The position numbers and the translations under genes were made by a program. Under the pieces are notes generated by a model that was not told where the DNA came from, searched no databases, and saw only the letters and a program-made list of their open reading frames with translations. Shown piece by piece: positions 12,925-24,697 of a stretch of DNA of 64,000 bases. Source of the DNA: Marthasterias glacialis (lineage: Eukaryota > Echinodermata > Asteroidea > Forcipulatida > Asteriidae); NCBI GenBank assembly GCA_911728455.2, contig OU452224.1:2728001-2792000 (forward strand), given 5' to 3'. The first letter of the stretch is position 1. Every line of letters starts with the position of its first letter.

Positions 12925-15900
12925 TGGCTTAATAAATAATTATAATGTACTCGGTCAATAACATCATTTTGATGTGCTCATTTTTCATCACTTCATTTAT
13001 CATTTATCGTTTATCCTTAATTATGTATATCGTTATCGGATATCGAAATCAAGAGCCTTGCATTCCGGTTGCGTGCAGAAACCCAATCGCGCGCAGCATG
13101 TTCTTTTTTATTTATACACAAGCTTGATTTCCTCGACGTCTTGTTAATCAAATTGGACATAAAATAACATTTGCGATACTTCTGTAGTCATCTTAACCGA
13201 TTTTGTTGAAACAAATTTGAATTGCTAATTTACAACACAATGACGTTACACTCCCATGAAATTAGTCTTAATTTTTAAGGTACAATGTAAATGTTTAAGG
13301 AAAATGTTGATACATTAGAAAATGTTCTATAAGTCTGATATCCCCCAGCTTGATTTCGTCGTGATTTACTTCTAAAATGCACGTGGAGCCAACAGTATCT
13401 TGAGAGCCAAATCATCTGTGTAAACTAAGAAAAATAATAAACACTTTATGACTCATTCAAATTCTTAACAATAAATTTTATTAGCCACGTATTTGTCGAG
13501 GGACGCTTTGCTCTTTAGAAGAAATCGTTCTTTTTAGATTCTGAAAAGATTACCAACCCCTGTATAAATATTTGTCGCTAGTCTATTCAAGCTCTTTAAT
13601 TCAATTTCGATAAGCGACAGCATCACTGCAGCCGGGGGGGGGGTGGGAGATAACGCAGGTAATTATGAAATTCAAAATTGGCGTCTTGTGATGGGTGTGT
13701 CTTTTTGAATCATCACGATGACATTGCGGTTATTTAAGTTTAGAAACTTCAGATTACGCCTTTGTGGTGTTAAAAATGTGCTTAAAGGTGCTGTGTCGTC
13801 ATGATTATAGCAGTAAATGGAATAACCCAGTGTATTGCCGTCCCACTATATCCCGATGGAATTGAAATTATACTATTTTAATGCCATTTTCCCTCTCTAA
13901 ACCTAATCGTTGTCAACTTTGCCCGATTATGCCCAAACGTAATCCAAATAAACTCGTGTTATTCATTCCAGTACTAATCATCAGTCTTTATATTGGATAC
14001 AAATTCCAAATTGTCTACCCATTTTAACACTTTCTTTTATTAATAGGATCCACGATCTCCTCATATCCTTGGAACAGAATAGAGAACTATAACAATGGAT
14101 ATCCGTTATACGTGATATTCCACATTTTGTTTAACTGATTTGTACTTTCAACGGGCCACATCTTGCACTTTTGTAGTTATCGAACTCGTGTTTGGGAAAT
14201 TGTATAAAATATGATTTCAGAACTCAGAGCAATCTTGTTGTAGCTAGATAAAAGAAATGTACTGCCCTCGAAACAAATTTATTTATTTTTATTTTTTCAA
14301 AAGATGAAAGGGCAAACTGATTATCTGTGTGCAGGTAGTGACCAGTGCACTGTTTTTATTAAAGGAGGCTACAGTGACTGATATTTAAAAAGTGAGGCAT
14401 GGTGTGCCCTCTCTTGGCATTTCAGTCTGGTTGGTGGCACTCAGTAAAATTCTGTATTTGATTATTTTGATTTAAATTCATAGATTATTTAAATGAGAAT
14501 AAGTTGTAATGCTTAAAACAAAACCTGATGCTGGACAAAACCAGTGTTAACTGAGGGTATTCGACTTTACATTTCTCTCTAATTTTTCAACAGTATGAGT
14601 TAAACTCCCTGTCTCCAGATCAAAGTTCAACCCATCAGCTTAAATTGCTTTTTCCCAATATTAATTTATTATCCCTATATCATACGAACTGTATTGCACT
14701 CTTGTGACTTTGTCCATTGTAAACGGTGACTGCTGGAAATGCTCCCAAGGCGACGAAAAGCCGTCAAAATTGAAATGATTCTGCGAGAACTCATATTAAT
14801 AATATTTTTTTTTCTTGACCACGTTGCTTCATTGCGCTTCTTCTGACCATCTACGCTTCTGTTATGGCTTTGCATAATAATATGTAGGCAGACTTATGTT
14901 TGTTCATTGGATTCAGTTTGATTGTTGATGTCACAATGATTTACATAAATCTGCATACTACATGACATTTTAAGTTGGACGCTTTTATAATATGTACCGT
15001 GTTCACGATTGTTTTGTGGGTTATAAGCGAAATTATACATAAAGCTTGAAAGTTTCATTATCATGCATATTTTAGGACATGTTACAGAATGATATGCAGT
15101 GATAGTCTTTCGAAGTACATAGATTACAAAGGTCTGAAAATACATCAATGTATGTTTCCACTTCATTTTAAGAGTCATGTGGTGTTTAACAGTTTAATTT
15201 GTACTCAAAAATGTATTATTGGTTTTTGTTGTCAGATAGTAGAAAGATATGAAAGAATGATTTATGACTCTCAACTGTCCATTTTTGTTTCCGTACAATG
15301 TTGTAAAATGTTATTTATGTATACTTCGCCTCATAGTCACAATGATGGTAGCTTGTGATCCATCAAATCATGCGTAATGTATTTTCCTTGTGGATGCATT
15401 CATCTTTATCATCATTAATTGTCATTAAGCTCCATTTACACGCTTTTTCATAGCCAGTCATGCATAAAGGGTAGACTTGACACGTGTGCTTAAAAACGAG
15501 CTTAGTCAATAAAATTCGAGCTTAGCAAAATCATAATAGGCGCCAAAATGTCATGTGCGCCACTGTTCCACGATCTGCTAAATAGCAAACCTCTTAAGCG
15601 ATTTTTCTGCAAAGCAACCCTCCCTTGGTGAGAAATATACTTCTGCATTAAGTCCATTGTATTATTAATCCACTGAGAAGTGTGTCAGCTTTAAAACCTT
15701 TACGACGGCGCAGAAGCCAACAGAATACATTTCTCCCTTTCAAAATAATGCAATCAAACCGAAGCTGGAAGGAAAATAGTGTGACTCCTTCAGCAAAATA
15801 AGAAATCAGTATTCACAGTCGTTGATATAAACAAGGAACAATGACAGCACCAAAGTGAATGATGTAAATGATGACATCGAAATACTGAAGGTTTTGGAAC

Positions 15901-18346
15901 AAGGCAAATCTTTGATTGCAGTTTCCATTGGTTCCATATACCATTTTGTTCATCATATTATGAAAGCAATCCAAACGTGAAGGATGGTTTGATCAATTTG
16001 AAATTTTGTTTTGCTGCCTCGTTCAGTGTTTCAATGTATCCTTCGTTCGTTTTATTCATGTACTTGTATTTGTATTATGTCGTGCCATGATGAACAGGGT
16101 AGCAGCAGCAGCAGCAAGGCTCACATGCTCCATGCATAAACGATAGGTATTACTTGATTAGCAGGTTAGCTTAAAAATAAATCATTTAAAAAAATCTTTA
16201 AAAATATCTAATTTTCTAGCCTTTAATGTAAATTGGGCATCCTTGGAAATCGTATAGTATTCTATTTTGTGGTTTTCCTGTGATATTTCAATTGAGATTC
16301 GTAGTACCGTCTTGTAGATTCTAAGAAACCATGTTGGACCATACTGAAACTATCTTCCTCAACAACACCTGCTTTAGGCCTGTCTGTAATGGGTTCAAAT
16401 TCTAATTGAATAACAGGGACTATGATATTGCTTTTCCATCTTTGACCAAGGCATTAAATCTCACCCAAAACAACACAGTACACACACACCCAATACCTGC
16501 ATGCAGAGGGTTTAGTGTTTTCAAAGGGCTTGCTAATCGCCCGGTTTATATATTCGACCACGGGCGCCAATGTTGCAATTATAATACATGCACATATCAC
16601 CGTTTCCCTCGATCTGACAATTATCATTTGCCGGAAATATCTGAACATCGACACTTTCTTTTCCACCTGTACGTTATTTTATATTCATGACCGTTCAGAC
16701 TTACCCGTAGCCAAATATCAACTGCCAAAGTTGCTTTGGGAGACCGGATCGGACGATAAATCTGATCGGTTCAGACGCAGGCCAAGAGAACAGTCAAGGA
16801 GTGCGGTGAATCAATAGTGAATATTGAATGCCAATAATAATGTAATATTTCATTTTATCAGCCATACTTGTCAAGTTAATCATTTTGGAAAATTTATTAG
16901 ATTTTGAAATAAGCGTTGCAAAACTCATGATGAAAAATCTGAGCATGAACGCGTGAACGTGTATGCGAATAAAGGTTTCCTTATAAGTTCAAAATAAATA
17001 CCGATAACCATTTTGTTTGTTATGCCCTCACGTTTGTACTGAATAACTCATTTCTAAGGTGGAATTATTTCCTTTAAATCTATTTTATGAAAAATTAAGG
17101 CATCATTCTATTGATAGCATCAATCCCAATGAAGGTTAGCAAAACAAAATGGCGAACGATCTTAGATCTGTATGCATAATATATTCCCCTCGTCCCCTTA
17201 TTAATTACAGCAATACATTGATGTTCTTAGTTTCGTGACTAACGAACTAAGTATTATCACACTCGGGTAGATGTTTCATATCCATTATATTGTCATTTCA
17301 GGTTTAGGAGCTTCATTATCAATTTAAAATTCATTTTAGTTGCCTCGTTGGGATGTCAATGGCAAAGTCCATTGCCAATGTATTTACGTCATTTCAAACG
17401 TCCAGTTTTAATTTCCCTGCCGATTATTGAAATTTTCACCTCAGCGACATTGCGTCGCCAAGGCACAATGGTAACTAACGCTGCAGTTAATATAAGTAGG
17501 CACCACGGCTCAATATTGGCCGATGTAACAAATAGTCTATGGAAACCTGATTCAGTATTTTTGTGTATTTAGGGTTGATCTATATTCAGGGTGCGATCAC
17601 CTAATTGAGTAGTTTGATAATGATGTCGCGAGTGGTGCCCGGACTCACTGATAACACAATGACGTCTCACGGGGTACCAACAATGTTTACTTTTGGTCAG
17701 AAACACCGCAGCTACTAAAACATCAGCTTTTTATGCGCATATATTCACTGAAATGTATTCCGACTTGCACCCACTAGAAAATATTCAGCCATAGAGTGTT
17801 GACTACTGATGGAGAAGGGTTAATTACGTGCTTCTGATATAAGACTTTTAATTTACTGCATGAATGCCCTTCAAGAGAACTATAATAAAACAAGTCTTCC
17901 AGATTACACAGGGCAAATATTATAGTATTCTAATCAACAAATTTTGCTGATGGTTCCTTAATTGACTTTCACCTGTCTTCATGTGCAGAGATGGGGTCCA
18001 TTACTTGAACAAGTGACCGATCACCTGAATTCCGGCTTAAATCAGCAAACCACTCCAACCCTGTACAAGCCCATTAGCCTATGCGTTCACTCGTCTAATA
18101 TTTTTAATACAAAATCAAATGTGCGCCCTAAGGACGTGTCGGGATTGGCAAAATTTGCCCCCAAATAATTTGACCCGATTCATACCAATGGTTCGGTTTG
18201 GTTACTGATAATCGAAGTATTTCTAGGGTATTTTAGTCTTGTATTTACAATCCGTAATTCGTCTGTATATTTACTGAAATGCAATGCGGCATTTTTTCGA
18301 TTTCCCTTGCTTTATCTGCACACAGTTATGCATGGTGGATTTAAAG
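12925..18346. other. Intergenic stretch, no gene supported
   Basis: AT-rich sequence with only short ORFs, several overlapping on both strands (for example 14894-15358 and 16406-16817), as expected by chance. A run of 10 G lies at 13634-13643. A small duplication of CGAGCTTAG about 15497-15525 is the only local repeat noticed. Confidence 0.5.
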
Positions 18347-18604
18347 GGACTTCGCACATTATATTGACGCAAATATTGACATCAATATTCACGATTTGTG
18401 CCCTAAGTCGCAAATATTGACAGCAATATTGCTGTCAGTATTTGCGACTTGGGCCCTTTGTCGTGGATGGCAGTATTGCAGTCAATATTTACGACTTGGG
18501 GTACAAATCATGAATTTTGACGGCAACATTGGCATCAATACGACTTGGGGCACAAATCGTGAATATTTACGACAATATTGGCGTCAATATTATGTGCGAT
18601 GTCC
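18347..18604. mobile_element. Foldback DNA element, 258 bp, with 8-bp target duplication
   Basis: The ends GGACTTCGCACAT and ATGTGCGATGTCC begin inverted arms of about 60 bases. The interior repeats shorter palindromic units built on CAATATTGCTGTCA and CGACTTGGG. The element is flanked by ATTTAAAG (18339-18346) and ATTCAAAG (18605-18612), an 8-bp duplication with one mismatch. An 8-bp duplication fits hAT-type transposases among others. It has no coding capacity and is presumably non-autonomous. Confidence 0.85.
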
Positions 18605-19264
18605 ATTCAAAGCCACCGTAGTTATGTCATTTAACTTAAAGAAAGATTTATTGTGGGTTTCAGCAGAACCTCATTCTTCAATCAGTTTTTTTAAACAACC
18701 CTACAGCAGCAAATCACACGCTTGAGTACACAACCACTTTATTTAAATACTCTCCAGCGGGGTTCATTTCACTCTCTCCCTCCCTCCTTGCTGACAATTC
18801 AAAACGGTCGAATTATTTCCAGTAACCTGGGTCTGTCGCTCCTTCATCTTCTACCCCAATATGGAAGTAATGGTAAACATTGCAACATCACGGGTAGTGT
18901 TAAAAGGTTCACTGTGACTGGCTCAGTCCAGTTGCCTTCACAGTTGTACACGCTTGGACTCACTCAATTTCCCATCAGTTCTACTCCGTTTTCCTTGTCC
19001 GTTTTTGTTCTTTTAGGTTCGGCTTGAAGAGAAAATGAGCAGCCCGTGAAAATGACACGTTGGTCTTTGGGTGTTCACCTTCAGTTGTGAGTTCTATTTG
19101 CTCAACAAATAATTCATGCTCGTCGAGTTACGACAAGTGTTGTCTTGTGAAGATCAGTGGGGAATCTGTAATTGGGAAAATGTTAAAGGAGGAACTATGC
19201 CTTTGTCATCAAAGGAACGACTTCAGATTGTTTTATATTTCTTTAGAAGCCTGTAACACGATGC

Positions 19265-19392
19265 AGCCATGTCCGAATTGGCAGGTACGTCTACGGGGTA
19301 CGGCTGGATCGCCGCGTCATCCTGTGTTGAAATTTAGGACGTCCATAGCAACGTCCATAGCTGTAGCCGTAGCCGCCAATTCGGACACGGCC
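19265..19392. repeat. MITE-like element, copy B (128 bp)
   Basis: The left end matches GGCCGTGTCCGAATTGGC with a few changes, and the right end is its inverted complement GCCAATTCGGACACGGCC. The interior contains CATAGCAACGTCCATAGC and GTAGCCGTAGCCG. The same termini and interior type occur at 56455-56569 and, decayed, at 10128-10250. No target duplication was resolved. Confidence 0.75.
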
Positions 19393-22300
19393 TAAGATCA
19401 ATATTTATTATAACTGTACACAGAATTTAATTTGGTGTGAGCAGATATTGTGTATTGAATCATACTAAATTCATAAATTCTATAAGGTGTGTGGAAATGT
19501 TTGCCTTGTTTCGTAACAATGTTTGCGCCGTTTCGATTTTTAGATTAAGTTCTTGCGTCGCAAGTCAATTATCGGCGCAAGTAAAATGCCGAATTGAAAA
19601 GGGTACATCTAGCCATGAGTACCCGTAATATCTTTTCAGGCAGATGTTATTCGTTGCCTGTATGGTAGGGCTTTAAAGTGTTTAACTACTAAAGAAACTA
19701 CATAAGAAACCTAAATATTTGTTTCAAAAACCTGACTACTGCAGACCGCGGATACATGTTTGACATTCGTCATCGCCTCAGTTCAAAGATCATAATTTCT
19801 GCCCAATAAAAATGGAAGCTGTATAGAATAATGTGTAAGATAACGAGCACTTAAAGATGTGTATTCAACGCCAGCCCACATCGTCGGTAGCTCATGATTG
19901 TATCCACTCGTCGGGTTTCTTTTCACATTCTGGCGGCTTTTGATCCCTAGCGGCGGCTAGATTGTCTGCCTTCACATTTTTCAATTAGTCATTGACAAAC
20001 GACGACTGGATCGATGGAACGCTGGGGATAATTTCATATTTCGTCCCCCATACTTTATTCCTGTACTTCTCACGAGCCTGAAGAAACAGTCGGTGTGTGG
20101 AGAAACTCTTGGAGATATCTAATGGTGAATATTGCCCAAGGATTTCCCAGACCACTTTTAATGCTATTATGTTTCAAATAATTAATGTTTGAGACACTTG
20201 GGGCTTATCTTGGGATTGCATTTGTTTTCTAGATGTATTTTCCACGTTGCATTTCGATTTACGTATACTTGTTTTCAGTCTTTGGGTTATTGGAAGGCCT
20301 CGATGTACAGACATTGCATTGAAGTGGTTTTATGCAGTGTGGAGTATTGGGAATAGCACTCAAGTTACACTCTGGATCGTTAGTATGGATCAGCCAGGCA
20401 AGATGTGATAAATATCGTCGACAGTTGAGAAACTATCCTGAGATTTGATCCCGGTAGCCGATTGACAATGTCGAAAGAGAAAGAAAACTGTACCACCGAT
20501 ATAATATATCACGAGAAGCTATTTTTGTTTATCTGAAAGCAGATGCACTGATGAGCATAATATGTGACCAGTTTCAATTACATCGGAACCAGACTATATG
20601 TTTCTCTGTAATCTATTCTTGTATTCAAAACAACAAAGATTAATTTAACTGATGCAAACAACATCCAATCTGAAATAGATTTTTAATTTATCGACTCTTT
20701 ACTTTGATGGATACTAAAAATTCACTCAATGTCTCACATGTACAGATATGTTCTTGCTCTATTGTAATACACAAGACGTTAATATTGTGTGCACATCAGT
20801 AGAAGTCCTTTTTTGAACTAAAAATTGTCAAATTAAGCCACATCTTTTTGGAAAGGTCGGAAGTTTAGGGCATACGGGCGTATACGTTACACTGGCTGTC
20901 AATTAATATACGGTGTGGATATTAATTTGCTTTCGCCCCCCATAGTTGACGAACTACCTGTTCATTCGTCAGCGGACCGTACCGACTTAAACCCCAACGG
21001 ACAGGTGGGGGGAAAGCATGTATTCCCCATGCATCCTGTCATCTCAATGAATTCCTCATCGGGCTCAATGATTTGTTCTCTGTCGGAAAGAATCAAAAAC
21101 TGTTTCCATCCTCACTAAACTAATGAGAAAATTCCTATACTTTCTTGTTTTTTACCATTTAAATTAAATGTTAAACCACACTGGCGCTGTAAAGGGAAAA
21201 TGGACCACCTTGCCAGTGTCTGAAAGATAGGAGAATCTCTAGATGTGCACATTGAGAGGTTAAAGGTCTCAATTTTAATCAATGTAAATCTGTTAAGACA
21301 AGCTTTATCTCATTTGTACGAGGTTTATCTCAAACTGCACCAGGCAAAATTCAAAAAGATTTTTTTGTGCAAAAAAAAACAACCAACCAAACAAACAAAA
21401 CATTTGTGAATACAGAAATGTCATGGCCGAAACCGTTTACATGCCATGTTTGGATTATTATATTCTAAGAATCATTCAAGCACTTGTTTCTGTAAAATAG
21501 TCACGCAGGCTATTACTTCACTGCTTAAAGGGTCAGTAATGCTCATCTTCACCGAACTCATTATGGAACGTCTGCTCTTCAATTAATTATTGACTTAGAA
21601 ACCCAACATCTTATCCTCATAACATTCTGGGTCGTTTAATGAGACAAATAAAAATATATATCACCGGCATTGATCTATTTCTTTATGCATTGTAAAAAAG
21701 ACAACATTGTATAAACCTGAAACAAACACCGACTGTTTTGTGCATCTCAATTCCTAGTGATGGGCACGAGAGTGACGACCTATATACATATTTAATTAGG
21801 TTTATGTAGCGTTGGCGATATTACAAATTGAAATCACACTTTCAGAAATGTTATACTTGTTTTGATGATAGGCAAGACTGCAATGTGTATATAATATTAT
21901 TGATACCGCTTTTTGTGTCGTGAAATACACGCTTTCATCACTTTTCAAGAAAAAATCGGTCTTATAAAGCTGTAAATTTCACAGATTGATTTCTGGATAC
22001 ATATTCATGATCCTTTTAGACCATGGGTAATACAATGACATCAACTGAGAAATGACGGGGACTAGCGAGCTTTACATCGCAACCCATGGGATTTGATAGA
22101 GCGTCTCTGATGCCGCCACATGTATATTTTAGGAGGGCCGTTTGTCTTCATCCTCTTCTTGCTTTCCCACATCATCGTGTCTTTCATGATGGAACGGTAG
22201 AACCCATGGTGAAATTTGATCCACTCCGGAAAGTCAAAATAAACAGGATCGCATGCATCTCGATTAGTTGTGACCTGTTGACAAGTGGTCCGAACCCTGA

Positions 22301-24506
22301 TCGGGGTGGGTTCGAACCGTAGTAAGAATAACGTCAACCTTTCCAGGTCGTGTAACCTTCGCGGAGTTGAATTTATACGAGTTTCAGGAGGATGGATTCG
22401 AACCAAAGATCACAGGTCACCGGATTTCTAGTGACTCTGATTAGAGTCACTATGTGGGTTTGAATTCTTGTTGATGGAGTGGGTTCGAACCGTAGTGAAT
22501 TGAAATCCTATAAAAAGTATAGATAATCCTAATAATATATTCATTCCTGATTGGTAAGAGTAAAACTTCAAGGTCCGCGGTCCAAAAAGTGTTTTCATGC
22601 ATTTGATAGCCATTTTCTAAGCAGGGACAATATTGGCACAGAATAAAGAGATAAATTATAGGTATATACTGTGCGCACCGTCTTGTTCGCATGACGCACT
22701 CGAACTCGATGCGGATACGGTTTGAAGTTAAAGTTTTATACCATTGTTACTTTATGAACTTCATGATGCGGCAAAACATAACTTAATTACATAAGGCCTG
22801 CGCACTGTCAAAGTACAGGCAGGAAAAGGCGGTCGTGCGACCGCATTTGTTGCCACCACGCAACAGTTGCGGTTTTCTGAAAACTAGAAAGACCACAAAT
22901 GCAAAACCACGTCTAATTTTACTCTGGAGAAGTGCTTGGCAAACAATCGCACCGGTAATAATGCGTGGCGCGTAGATATAAACCTGAATTCAATTTACCA
23001 TACGGGTAACTTCTCTCGCAGAATACGACAATTAGATTGTCATGGCAATTAATCTCTTTGGGGGTGTACAGCGCAGACGCGAGCAGCCTGAATATACAAC
23101 ATGCTCACTAATTGGCTGAAGGACATTTTCATTGAGCCAATCAAGTTCGTTCACTTTGAGTTGGCTTTTATCCCTTAAAGAGCAGACGACCCATATCGAT
23201 GGACGTGATTGAATTTTGGGGCTGGATTTCTTAACGCACAGTGAGTTAACATTGCTATAAAAATACTGGAACTCACAGTGACTTTTTTCTTCAAACCCTT
23301 AGGCGCATAAGCGACGTCATCAAGCGCTGCGCTCCAAAACAAGATTTACATTGCCATTGCCCTATATTTTAACACACATTGAATTATAGCAGTGGTTTAT
23401 AAACTAGGAATTACGAAGTCAAAACCCTATTCAGAAAGGTTTAACCCTCAAACAAATTGTCAATTTTCACCGTGTGATTGCTTGTATTACAGGGTCTAAA
23501 GATTGTTTTCTGTAAAGGTCGCGCTATAAAACGTACCTAACATAATAAGAGAGGAAGAAAATGTGCTAATTGCTGGTAACTTTGATTTGCATCAGACCAG
23601 ACGTTTACCGAATGATTGCATTATCCTGATTAGAAAAAAATCGCTGTAAGGTTGAAACACCTTTCTCGGGAAATTGGGCTTTTAGAACAACCTCCTTAGA
23701 TAAACCATTATTTCCCACCTTTCGGCACTCGTCTCACTCCACTAAATCTTACATCACTATCCGGAGTTTCAATAATTGCATCTCTCTCCGCCCCCGTACC
23801 TCTCCCGCCCTTTTCCTTCCATGTTTTCCTCATCTCGGTCCACATTCCATAATCAGTCTTCCCCGGTCCCTGCTGATGGCCGTGTGTCATGCCTGCCAGC
23901 CTACCGTCCATGGTAACATAGGCCTTCTTAGCCTACTTGTGTACCGCTCCGTCTACGTGACTATCTTTCATTAGGTCGATGTTGACTGACTCGTCTTCAT
24001 ATCCTGAAGATGTCAAACCAAGGCACAACTAAAGGAAAAATTGCTCTCCGTGTTTTATCGCGCGTGCTATGGTCTGTCATTTTGACGGTACGAGGCACAA
24101 CTTTTGCCGCTTTGTTCGTGCACATTCACAACTCAGTTTTTTTCACAAAATCTTGTCAAGGTACTTTTGAAAACCGAAACAAAGGTCCTAAGGCCTGTAT
24201 ACACAAACTAAGCTTCCCTCACAAGATTTTTTTGATTTAATTTGTTTCTCGTACAAGATGGATAAGAAGTTGTGTTTACGAGTATAATGTATCCTCCTGT
24301 GTGAGTAAACGATCACTTGAAAATGGACGTTTTTAGTACATGCAGTCTACAGAAAATAAATTACGAGAATTTCTTATCAGACTGGAAAAGGATGAAGCAC
24401 TTCAAATTAAAAATTTGGTGTGAGGTGATTTCAGCAAAGATGGAAAGAAATCTAAGAAATGTTTGTACATTTCAATCATGAAGTTTTTGTTTTGTTATCT
24501 CATCAG
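19393..24506. other. Intergenic stretch upstream of the granin-like gene
   Basis: No coding region is supported. At 22306-22323 and 22479-22496 an identical 18-mer containing GGTTCGAACC (a perfect palindrome and a B-box-like sequence) is repeated, with a related TTCGAACC near 22397. Between them an inverted repeat AGTGACTCT/AGAGTCACT spans 22430-22451. TATAAA occurs at 23525-23530, but I cannot place the start site or the 5' untranslated exon of the downstream gene. Confidence 0.5.
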
Positions 24507-24697
24507 GTCTGTGAACATGGCTGTATCTAACTCACTATGGGTGTTGGTGTTAATAACCGCGATGACGTCATGTGTAGTATACGCAGCGCCCACAGGCGTC
24601 CTAGATGACCCAGCGTTAAAGGAAGAGGCGATTGGACCAGACACTAAGATCACAGATGCAGTGGAAGAGGTCAAACACCTTGACGATCTGGACGATG
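24507..24697 (+). CDS. Granin-like gene, first coding exon (signal peptide)
   Basis: A pyrimidine-rich tract ending TCTCATCAG (AG at 24505-24506) suggests that this exon is preceded by a 5' untranslated exon I could not find. Translation most likely starts at 24517 (MAVSNSLWVLVL), which gives a standard signal peptide. An in-frame ATG upstream, within 24463-24480, lies before the acceptor and is probably intronic. The exon ends G|GTGTGT at 24697 in phase 1. Confidence 0.75.

Noticed and set aside
1-24400. Any of the short ORFs in the left third as genes
   Set aside because: They overlap on both strands at random, start codons and splice sites do not combine into longer frames, and none shows a recognisable domain.
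24563-24570. CRE (TGACGTCA) as a promoter element of the granin-like gene
   Set aside because: Vertebrate granin genes use CREs, but this one lies inside the signal-peptide coding exon, where it simply spells Met-Thr-Ser.
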